A stretch of 64,000 nt of DNA, from NCBI GenBank assembly GCA_020633235.1, contig JACKEA010000001.1, positions 1,736,001 to 1,800,000 on the forward strand, written 5' to 3'. Shown here in pieces: positions 55,204-64,000 of this stretch (its first letter is position 1; every line of letters begins with the position of its first letter). The notes under the pieces are model-generated. The model saw only the letters and a list, made by a program, of their open reading frames with translations, was not told where the DNA came from and searched no databases. Both the position numbers and the translations under genes were made by a program. This stretch comes from Polyangiaceae bacterium. Lineage in GTDB: Bacteria > Myxococcota_A > Polyangia > Polyangiales > Polyangiaceae.

Positions 55204-55844
55204 ATGCAAGCAGCGACACAGACCATGACGACCCGAAAGAAGCAGCCGGTGCGCACCTGCGTCGGCTGTCGGGCGGAGGACCAGTCTTCGCACCTGGTGC
55301 GGGTGGTTCTCGGCCCGGATGGAGAGGTCTTCGTGGACCTGGCCGGCCGTGCCTTCGGCCGAGGTGCTTGGGTGCACGCGACGCCCAAGTGCATCGGCCA
55401 AGCCGCTCCCCGCGGGCTTTCCCGGAGCTTCAAGACGCGCGTGACGACCACCGCGGCGGAGCTCAGCCATGGGATGGCGCAGGCCGCGGAGCGTCGGGCC
55501 ACCAGCCTGATCCTGGCCGCCCGCGCCGCCGGCAAGCTGGCCGTGGGGACGGACGCGGTCGAGGCTGCGCTCGGAAACGGGACCGCCCGGCTGGTGGTGG
55601 TCGCAACGGACGCCCGGGCCGTTGCCAAGCGGCACGCGGTGCAGCAGGCCGTGAGCGATGGGCGAGCGGTCGCCCATGGAACGAAAGAGCGGTTGGGCGC
55701 GCTCCTCAATCGAGCGGAAACCGGCGTGCTTGCGGTGCTCGATGCCGGAATTGCCACCACGCTGTCACAGACTATCGCGATGATTCACATGCCTGAGCCG
55801 GAGGTACGGGAGGTTCACCGTACCGACGCTTCCAGGGAGGACGG

Positions 55845-55848
<4 letters not shown>
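55204..55848 (+). CDS. ylxR: YlxR-like RNA-binding protein fused to an L7Ae-like domain
   Basis: 214 residues from ATG 55204 (ATG 55225 possible). Residues 10-85 match YlxR/DUF448: VRTCVGCRAEDQSSHLVRVV, then GRGAWVHATPKC. Residues 95-185 match an L7Ae/YlxQ-type domain (SLILAARAAGKLAVGTDAVE, VVVATDARAVAKRHAV). In Firmicutes these are separate genes at the same position between nusA and infB. The fusion would make one RNA-binding protein. It overlaps infB by 4 bases (ATGA). Confidence 0.88.
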
Positions 55849-58472
<2,624 letters not shown>

Positions 58473-58500
58473 GCTTCGGGGCCAGCGCCCCGACCCGAGT

Positions 58501-58917
58501 ATGTTCGTTGGTGTTCTTCGACTGGTATTGCACATCCCCGGCGCTCGTTCCCTGAAGGAGCGCCGGATGGTGGTGAAGAGCTTCAAGGATCGCGTCCGCG
58601 CCCGGCTGCCCGTATCGGTGGCCGAGGTGGGGGACGTGGAGCGCTACCAGTTGGCCACACTGGGGGTGGTGGTGGTGGCGCGGGATTCCGACCGCTGTCG
58701 GGAGGTGCTGAGCGCGGCCAGCTCCGTGGCGCGGCAGCTTTCGAACGCCGTACTCTCTGACGTCAAGAGCGAGATCCTGCCCTTTGGCGAAGGCGGCAAG
58801 AGCCTCCGCGGGGGCATCGAGCACGCGCTCGAGAGCGATACCGGAGAGTTCGGCTTCACGGACGTGGAAGACCTCGCGCCGGAGACCTTCGAGGCGCCGC
58901 CAGGAGAACGGAAATGA
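58501..58917 (+). CDS. DUF503 family protein (YlxP-like)
   Basis: 138 residues. MFVGVLRLVLHIPGARSLKE and RRMVVKSFKDRVRARLPVSVAEVG are diagnostic of DUF503, which commonly sits between infB and rbfA. It likely has a role in ribosome or RNA metabolism, not defined. It overlaps rbfA by 4 bases (ATGA). Confidence 0.9.
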   Translation: MFVGVLRLVLHIPGARSLKERRMVVKSFKDRVRARLPVSVAEVGDVERYQLATLGVVVVARDSDRCREVLSAASSVARQLSNAVLSDVKSEILPFGEGGKSLRGGIEHALESDTGEFGFTDVEDLAPETFEAPPGERK

Positions 58918-59282
58918 GTGAAGGGCGTCGCGCGCGAAGGGTGGCGGAGCTGCTCCGCATGCACGTGACCCAGCTCATCGCGCGGGAGCTCGGGGATCCG
59001 AGCCTCGACGCGCTCGTGATCACCACGGTGGACGTGCCGGACGACCTCTCCATTGCCCGCATCGGCGTACGGCTGATGGTGGGGGATGATGACGACAAGG
59101 CGCGGAAACGCTCGCTCCGGAGCCTGCACCGCGCCAGCGGCAGATTGCGGCGCATGCTGGCGCCGCGGCTCGAGCTGCGGCGCGTTCCGGAGCTGTCGTT
59201 CTCCTACGACACCGGACACGACGCCGAGCGACGCGTGGAAGAGCTTCTGGAAGAGATCCACGCCGAATCCCCCGAGGACTGA
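58914..59282 (+). CDS. rbfA: Ribosome-binding factor A
   Basis: 122 residues with the KH-like fold of RbfA: RVAELLRMHVTQLIARELGD, VVDVPDDLSIARIGVRL-type centre (read here as TTVDVPDDLSIARIGVRLMV), then LELRRVPELSFSYDTGHDAE and RVEELLEEI. RbfA aids 30S maturation and cold growth. It is the last clear gene of the operon. The next gene starts 35 bases later but encodes an unrelated lipoprotein. Confidence 0.95.
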   Translation: MSEGRRARRVAELLRMHVTQLIARELGDPSLDALVITTVDVPDDLSIARIGVRLMVGDDDDKARKRSLRSLHRASGRLRRMLAPRLELRRVPELSFSYDTGHDAERRVEELLEEIHAESPED

Positions 59283-59317
59283 CCGCTCAGCTTCGCCCCG
59301 TCGGGCGACTAACGAGT

Positions 59318-59872
59318 ATGTCCATCAAGAAGCGCGTGCTGCTCGGCACGCTGGGTATCGGTGCGCTCCTCACCGCGTTCTCCTGCAATCAGACGGACGG
59401 GGTGGGCGATCCGTGCGTTCCCGAATCCGAGCTGGATCCGACGAAGAACGGCTTTGCCATCGACGAAGTGAGCGTGGAGGCGCGCTCGGTGCAGTGCGCC
59501 TCTCGCTTGTGTCTGGTGAATCACTTCCAGGGGCGCGTGAGCTGTCCCTTGGGACAGACGGCGGGGGACGGAACCTGTTTGGTCCCTGGGACCACCGAGC
59601 CCGTTACCGTGGACGTGAAGGCGTGGGACCTCGATCGCCCGGCGGACACGGCGGTGTACTGCTCGTGTCGTTGTGACGGCCCGGACGCGAACGCGCGCTA
59701 CTGCGACTGCCCGGACGGGTTCTCGTGTCAGCCGCTGATCGACGACTACGGCATGGGGCAACAAGGGCTGGTCGGGTCGTACTGCGTCCGCGACGGCACG
59801 GTGTACAGCCCGACGCAGGCGGGAGGTCCGACCTGTGCCGACATGCCCGACGATCCGGCGTGCGCGCCGTGA
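59318..59872 (+). CDS. Cys-rich lipoprotein of unknown function
   Basis: 184 residues. Signal and lipobox (GALLTAFSCNQ, Cys23), then motifs DPCVPESELDP, ASRLCLVNHFQGRVSCPLG, CSCRCDGPDANARYCDCPDG. This Cys-dense pattern is seen in myxobacterial surface lipoproteins. Likely outer membrane. It may be co-transcribed with the infB operon by read-through, which would be functionally unrelated. Confidence 0.75.
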   Translation: MSIKKRVLLGTLGIGALLTAFSCNQTDGVGDPCVPESELDPTKNGFAIDEVSVEARSVQCASRLCLVNHFQGRVSCPLGQTAGDGTCLVPGTTEPVTVDVKAWDLDRPADTAVYCSCRCDGPDANARYCDCPDGFSCQPLIDDYGMGQQGLVGSYCVRDGTVYSPTQAGGPTCADMPDDPACAP

Positions 59873-59902
59873 GCGTGCGCACGCTGCCCTTGCCGCCGCC
59901 GT

Positions 59903-60758
59903 TCAGCGGCACTGGCTGACGAGAGCCTGAGCACGCCGCGTGAGGGTGGGGGACGCGGCGTCGTGGATCACGCCCGCGGCCAGGGCGCGGGCCTGGGCGC
60001 AGTCGCCGCGGGACGCGGCGAGCTGCGCCAGGCCCAGCGCCGCCTTGCCGCGGGTTTGCGCGTCGTTGCTCTGCGCCAGACCGCGCAGCAACTCTGCGGC
60101 GCGTTGCTCCTTGCCGGCGCCGAGGGCGTCGCCGATCTGTTTCCAGGCGGAGTCGTCATCCGACGCGGCCGTCGGGACGTCTGTGGGGGACGCGCCGGCA
60201 GAGAGCGACGCGCAGAGCCGTCCGTGGGCGCTGCGCCGCCCGGGTGCGGCGCGCCGGCAGAGTGCGACGCGCCGTCCGTGGGCGCCGCGCCGCCCGGGGT
60301 GCGGCGCGCCGGCAGAGAGCGACGCGCCGGCCGAGTGCGGCGCGCCGGCAGAGTGCGGCGCGCCGGCAGAGTGCGGCGCGCCGGCAGAGTGCGGCGCGCC
60401 GGCAGAGAGCGGCGCGCCGGCAGAGTGCGGCGCGCCGCCCGGGTGCGACGCGCCGTCGGTTTGCGGAGCTTCGGCGCGCAGCGCCGCGCGCCTGCCGCGG
60501 CGCGCAGCGCGGCAGCGCGAGGCGCGGCACGGCCCCGTGCGTCGCGTCCGGCGCGAGCCAGGCACTGGCGGCTGCCCAAACGACGGCGCTGATACACCCG
60601 ACGGCGATCGCCGTCGCGACGGAAATCACGCGGCGCGGCCGAGCGCGGCGGCGCCCGAGGCGCCGCCGCACTCGGCGCACCGCTCGGTCCACGTCGTCCT
60701 GGGACGGCTGCGCCGCGGGCCACACTCGGCGCGCGAGCTCGAGGACGTCGTCGCTCAT
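59903..60758 (-). pseudogene. Anti-sigma-like membrane protein, frame-disrupted in a repeat-rich linker
   Basis: From ATG 60758 one frame gives MSDDVLELARRVWPAAQPSQ, a basic stretch and a membrane helix (VISVATAIAVGCISAVVWAA), as in anti-sigma factors. After about 60560 the coding frame changes to one with a repeated hexapeptide (A-P-H-S-A-G). It leaves this frame and returns, then ends with a helical TPR-like domain (KQIGDALGAGKEQRAAELLR, ALGLAQLAASRGDCAQARAL). At least three single-base changes are needed; one is CCCC where a neighbouring copy of the same unit has CCC. It overlaps the sigma gene by 4 bases (ATGA). It may be a true pseudogene or a region prone to sequence error. Confidence 0.65.
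60299..60465. repeat. 18-base tandem repeats encoding a hexapeptide linker
   Basis: Units of the form GCGCGCCGGCAGAGTGCG recur about nine times with small changes (AGAGAG, CCGAG variants). Eighteen bases equals six codons, so copy-number changes keep frame. On the minus strand they encode A-P-H-S-A-G. The array is inside the anti-sigma-like gene. Confidence 0.8.
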
Positions 60759-61342
60759 GGCGTCACCTCCGTTCGGAACAGCGGGTCTTCGGCGAGCAGC
60801 GCCGCGAGCTTCTTTCGGGCGTCGCGCAGTCGCGACCGCACCGTTCGCTCGTTGGCCCCCACTACCTCGGCCACGTCTTTGAGCGGCATGCCCTCGAGAT
60901 CGTGCAGCACCACCACGGCGCGCTTCGCCGGCGGCAGCTCGGACAGCACTTGGTGCAGGCGCCGCGCGCGACGGAGCTCCATCATGGCCGCCTCGCCGTC
61001 GAAGGAAGAGCAGCGCTCGGGCACGGGCTCGTCCTCCGCCAGCACGAAGCGTCGACGCCAGCGCCGGAACCAGCGGTCGTGATCCACCACCGCGCGGTAG
61101 GCAATGCTGTAGGTCCAGGTGGAGAGCGCCGAGCGCCCTTCGAAGCGGGGCAGGGAGCGGAGGGCACGCTCGGCGGCGGCTTGGACGATGTCGTCCAGCT
61201 CGCGCCGCGGTCCTACCAGCGCCGCCACCTGGCGGTACAAGAGCGCCAAGAGCTCGTCCGGCACGCTGCGGTCGTCGTCCCGTTCCTCGATTCGAGGGGC
61301 GGAGTCCGTCGCCAAGCTGGAAATACCGCGGCTCATGGGCAT
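60755..61342 (-). CDS. ECF-type RNA polymerase sigma factor
   Basis: 195 residues (ATG 61342 or 61336). Region 2: ELDDIVQAAAERALRSLPRF and STWTYSIAYRAVVDHDRWFR. Region 4: LKDVAEVVGANERTVRSRLRDARKKL. It is coupled to an anti-sigma-like membrane protein by a 4-base overlap, so activity is probably released by an envelope signal. If the partner gene is truly broken, the sigma factor may be unrestrained or silent. Confidence 0.9.
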   Translation of the reverse strand: MPMSRGISSLATDSAPRIEERDDDRSVPDELLALLYRQVAALVGPRRELDDIVQAAAERALRSLPRFEGRSALSTWTYSIAYRAVVDHDRWFRRWRRRFVLAEDEPVPERCSSFDGEAAMMELRRARRLHQVLSELPPAKRAVVVLHDLEGMPLKDVAEVVGANERTVRSRLRDARKKLAALLAEDPLFRTEVTP

Positions 61343-61390
61343 GGGGGGCGCACTACAGAGTAGCCGCCCTTCTTCGTTAGTCGACCGAGC

Positions 61391-61422
61391 CCCGGATCAG
61401 GATCGGTCCGGGCGATTTTTTT
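61391..61422 (+). terminator. Hairpin plus T-run just upstream of 61438 gene
   Basis: CCCGGA (61391-61396) pairs with TCCGGG (61407-61412) and is followed, after CGA, by seven T (61416-61422). It points toward the exported-protein gene and ends 15 bases before its ATG. It could stop antisense-direction read-through, or act as an attenuator in a short leader. Confidence 0.5.
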
Positions 61423-61437
61423 CCGAGGCGCCGCCGG

Positions 61438-62316
61438 ATGGTGAAAATGGGTCGGATGCGAGGCCTGGCGCCGCTCTTCGTGCTGCTGCTGCTCGCCGCC
61501 CCGGCCCGGGCGGAGTCGATGGCGGAGGTGCGCATCCAGTGCCCGGGCCTCACACGAGAGGAGCGTGACGAGCTCTCGGCGCGTCTCTCTTTGGCGCTCC
61601 GCGCCGGGAAGGACAAGAGCCCGCGATCGGTGCTGGTGGCCTGCGACGGCCCGGAGGTGAGCATCGCCTGGAACGCCCCGCCCCTCGAGCTCCTTCGCGT
61701 GCGGCACAAGCTGGGAGTCGTGGAGGACGTTCTCGAAGCCGTGGACGCGCGGCTCTCCAAGCGACCGGTCCCGCTCCCAGAGCCGGCCATCGAAGACTAC
61801 GAGCCCACGCCGGGTCGCCGCGTGTTCCGCACCGGCGGTCTGGGTCTGGGGGCCATCGCGGAGCCGCTGCCCTTCGGCCTTTCCCTGGGACCGCGCTGGG
61901 ACGTTGCCGTTGCCGCGGGGGCTCTCGCCGTGAACCTGGGTGAGTCCGTGCGTTTCGGGAAGGTGGACACTGGTCCTTACTCGAGCTTCGGATTCCAGCT
62001 CGACTTCGGGCTCTCCTGGGGCGCGCCCTTCGATCCCGACGCCTGGTTCGGTGCTCGGGCGGGTGCCGGCGTGGACTGGTTCAGCATTCACGGAGAGAGG
62101 GAAGACGTCGGAACGCGTACCCACTCGGCGCTGATGCTGTCGCTGGGGCCTCGCGTCGCGACGGAGGCCGCCGGGCTTTCGCTGTGGCTCGGGCTCGACG
62201 CCGTCGTGCGGCCCAACCCGCAGGAGTTTGGCGCGCCGGTGAACGTGACCCTGCCGCGTTGGTCCGGAGCGCTGTCCGTGGGCGCGGTGCTGTTGGTGGA
62301 CGATCTCGAGCGCTGA
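61438..62316 (+). CDS. Exported beta-rich protein, possible outer-membrane protein
   Basis: 292 residues (ATG 61438; 61447 and 61456 also possible). A signal peptide (GLAPLFVLLLLAAPARA) is cut before ESMAEVRIQC. A domain of about 90 residues follows, then from about residue 130 alternating amphipathic strands rich in Gly/aromatic residues (FGLSLGPRWDVAVAAGALAV, SFGFQLDFGLSWGAPF), suggesting a beta-barrel. Family unknown. It is convergent with the OmpA-family gene. Confidence 0.72.
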   Translation: MVKMGRMRGLAPLFVLLLLAAPARAESMAEVRIQCPGLTREERDELSARLSLALRAGKDKSPRSVLVACDGPEVSIAWNAPPLELLRVRHKLGVVEDVLEAVDARLSKRPVPLPEPAIEDYEPTPGRRVFRTGGLGLGAIAEPLPFGLSLGPRWDVAVAAGALAVNLGESVRFGKVDTGPYSSFGFQLDFGLSWGAPFDPDAWFGARAGAGVDWFSIHGEREDVGTRTHSALMLSLGPRVATEAAGLSLWLGLDAVVRPNPQEFGAPVNVTLPRWSGALSVGAVLLVDDLER

Positions 62317-62328
62317 GGCACAAAACGC

Positions 62329-62365
62329 CGACGCCGCCGGGCTCCGAAGGAGCGCGGCGGCGTCG
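62329..62365. terminator. Strong hairpin between convergent genes
   Basis: CGACGCCGCC (62329-62338) pairs perfectly with GGCGGCGTCG (62356-62365), and an inner GCTCC/GGAGC helix closes a GAA loop. On the minus strand it is followed by GGCGTTTTG, so it best fits the end of the OmpA-family transcript; it may work in both directions. Confidence 0.7.
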
Positions 62366-62380
62366 CCGGGGCTCAGACCT

Positions 62381-64000
62381 TCACTTGCCCTTTTCGAGGA
62401 TCATGAGCTGCACGCGACGATTGCGCGCGCGATTGGCGGCCGACACGTTGGGGACCAGGGGCTTGTCTTGACCGTAGCCCTTGGCCTCCAGACGGCCGCT
62501 GTCCACGCCCAGCTTGACCAGGGCATCACGTACCGCGGCGGCACGCTGCTGGCTCAGGCGCTGGTTGTACACCGGCGAGCCGGTGTTGTCCGTGTGGCCC
62601 TGGATCTCGAGCTTCTGGATGTCTTCGCGCTTCTTCATCACGTCCGCGATTTCTTCCAGCAGCGCTTCCGAGTCCGGCTCGATCTGGGCGGAGTCGTGAG
62701 CGAAGTGAACCTGCTTGCGGAGCTTCACTTCCTTCGCCGCCACCACCACGTTCGGCGTCTTCGGGCGCTTGTTCAAGGAAATGGTGGCCTTGAGATCCTC
62801 TCGCGGCTTCACTTCCAGCTCGGTGACGCTGCCGAAGTATCCGGGGGCGTCCACGCTGATCTTCGCCGCGCCGGGGGGCACGTTCTCGAAGCGGAAGGTG
62901 CCCGAGGCATCGGCGGAGAGCTCCAGCTCGCGATTCAGCTTGTCGGTGATCTTGACCTTGGCATTTCCAACCGGCTGGTTGGAGGCCGCATCCATGAGCG
63001 AGCCTTGGATGTTACCGACTTTTGGGAGGGCCTCGAGCTCACATTGAATGGTGACGATGCTCGGAGCCTGGGCACCACCGGCGGCCGGCGGCGTGTACGG
63101 ACCGGGCGGCGCTCCGCCGGGCGGCGTGTAGGGGCCGGGCGGCGCGCCACCAGGCTGACCGTAGGCCGGCGCGGAGTAGCCTGGCGGCGTGGAACCGTAC
63201 GCCGGCGCACCCGCCATGCCCGCAGCCTGAATCGTGCCGCTGCACTGACCGTCGTGATAGCCCTCGGCCGTCACGTTGAAGGTGTACGTCCCGGGGTCGA
63301 GGTTGATGGTGCGGAAGGCGCCGTCCTCGCCAGCCACCATGCCGGTGAGGTTCCGACCCTCGAAGCGAATGATCGCGTTCGGGACCGGCGTGGTCGTGCC
63401 CTTCTCCACCACGGTGCCGGCGATGTAGCGATCCATCGCGACCGGCGCCTCGACCAGCTTCTCGACCTCGACCTCCTTGACCATCGGCTCCGGAGGTTTG
63501 GTGTCGAACGCGAACGCGGCGCCCAGGTACAAGTTCCAGGGCAGCTGCGGCGCGACCTCCTCGATGAAGCTCGAGGTGGCGCCGGTGCCGATGTCCAGGG
63601 CGGCGAGCAAGCTCAGGCCATCCAGCGGCGGGTAGGCGCGCGCACCGATGGTGACGCGCGACGGCGTGGTCTTGAAGCCGGCATCGTTTCCGAGACAGCC
63701 GTCTCCGGGGAACACGCGGCTCTCGTTGCAAGTGTAGTTCTGACGGTTGACCGGCACGTCCATCGTGTACTCGAGGAACGGTCGGATGACCTCGAAGGTG
63801 CCTTCTGCGCCGAGACCGATCTGGAACGAGTCCGTGCGATTGATGCCGAGGCCGAAGCGCTCGATGCGCGTGATGGTGCTGCCCCGGCGGTCCTCGACGT
63901 CCGTGACCAGCTTGCCGGAGTTGTCGAACTTGTAGCCCAGGTTCAGGTGCATCTTCAGGGGGATGACGTCTTGCGGGTTGCTGCGGTTCGACAGATCCGC
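62381..64000 (-). CDS. OmpA-family outer-membrane protein (5' end outside window)
   Basis: The frame is open to the window edge, past Met at 63952, so the start lies beyond 64000; 539 residues are visible. The N-terminal part is beta-rich (MHLNLGYKFDNSGKL, IGLGAEGTFEVIRPFLEYTM). Two carboxypeptidase-regulatory-like beta domains follow (IAGTVVEKGTTTPVPNAIIR, IQGSLMDAASNQPVGNAKVK), separated by a Pro/Gly/Tyr/Ala-rich linker (PPGPYTPPGGAPPGPYTPP). The C-terminal OmpA domain binds peptidoglycan (VHFAHDSAQIEPDSEALLEE, EIQGHTDNTGSPVYNQRLS, NRARNRRVQLMI). It likely tethers the outer membrane to the wall. Confidence 0.92.
   Translation of the reverse strand, partial: ADLSNRSNPQDVIPLKMHLNLGYKFDNSGKLVTDVEDRRGSTITRIERFGLGINRTDSFQIGLGAEGTFEVIRPFLEYTMDVPVNRQNYTCNESRVFPGDGCLGNDAGFKTTPSRVTIGARAYPPLDGLSLLAALDIGTGATSSFIEEVAPQLPWNLYLGAAFAFDTKPPEPMVKEVEVEKLVEAPVAMDRYIAGTVVEKGTTTPVPNAIIRFEGRNLTGMVAGEDGAFRTINLDPGTYTFNVTAEGYHDGQCSGTIQAAGMAGAPAYGSTPPGYSAPAYGQPGGAPPGPYTPPGGAPPGPYTPPAAGGAQAPSIVTIQCELEALPKVGNIQGSLMDAASNQPVGNAKVKITDKLNRELELSADASGTFRFENVPPGAAKISVDAPGYFGSVTELEVKPREDLKATISLNKRPKTPNVVVAAKEVKLRKQVHFAHDSAQIEPDSEALLEEIADVMKKREDIQKLEIQGHTDNTGSPVYNQRLSQQRAAAVRDALVKLGVDSGRLEAKGYGQDKPLVPNVSAANRARNRRVQLMILEKGK

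Noticed and set aside
53491..55677. 728-residue antisense frame across nusA and ylxR
   Set aside because: Covers two well-identified genes; no recognisable motif on the antisense strand.
60299..60465. Regular repeats resembling a CRISPR array
   Set aside because: Units are contiguous 18-mers without unique spacers, lie in a coding frame, and no cas gene is near.

Overview
This is GC-rich bacterial DNA with the gene repertoire of a myxobacterium (Myxococcota, most likely Polyangiales/Sorangium-like; inferred from content, not from a database match). Signs of this are eukaryotic-type Ser/Thr kinases, many lipoproteins with Gly/Ser/Ala-rich linkers, VWA and RCC1-repeat proteins, RHS loci, several two-component systems and ECF sigma factors. 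A rimP-nusA-ylxR-infB-DUF503-rbfA block anchors the window as chromosomal. No rRNA, tRNA or CRISPR array was recognised.

Layout. 1-7322: a polymorphic-toxin region. An RHS protein (5' end outside the window) is followed by a small immunity candidate. Next come a group II intron whose reverse transcriptase is broken by a +1 shift in a T6 run, an orphan RHS tip abutting the predicted 3' splice site, and a membrane protein. 7461-10551: a stand-alone response regulator, a CoA-binding protein, and a LytS/LytTR-type two-component pair. 10653-19512: mostly hypothetical and lipoprotein genes, an RCC1-repeat protein split by a G8 tract, a Phd-type antitoxin beside a decayed PIN toxin, and a Leu/Phe/Val dehydrogenase. 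19736-28012: the most striking locus, four genes joined by 4-base overlaps. They encode a Ser/Thr kinase, a kinase-like domain fused to a pentahaem cytochrome, a protein with two cyclic-nucleotide domains plus ferredoxin plus membrane domain, and a tetrahaem/ferredoxin/flavin oxidoreductase fusion. Together they look like a signal-gated membrane electron-transfer chain.

28096-35098: two paralogous VWA lipoproteins flank a kinase, an ECF sigma factor and small exported proteins. 35323-39516: trxB with an atypical thioredoxin, then a RimK-type ligase operon (retropepsin-like protease, ATP-grasp ligase with an RCK_C-like tail, aspartoacylase-like enzyme). 39616-52426: a UPF0316 membrane protein, two VWA proteins (one a 1360-residue FecR/VIT/VWA/TPR protein), a hybrid histidine kinase, an FG-GAP lipoprotein with a DUF1285 partner, and a serA-like dehydrogenase. 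52728-59282: the translation/transcription operon, preceded by a good promoter and a strong intrinsic terminator in the leader. 59318-64000: a lipoprotein, an ECF sigma/anti-sigma-like pair with repeat-rich frame disruptions, an exported beta-rich protein, and an OmpA-family protein running out of the window.

Two window-wide patterns stand out. The first is a dispersed intergenic element, consensus about CGACGGGnnTCGCGCCG then nnCCAACA, found in at least eight places at gene borders. The second is a set of single-base indels in homopolymers or GC-rich tracts that split otherwise good genes; these may be real decay, slippage or sequencing error.
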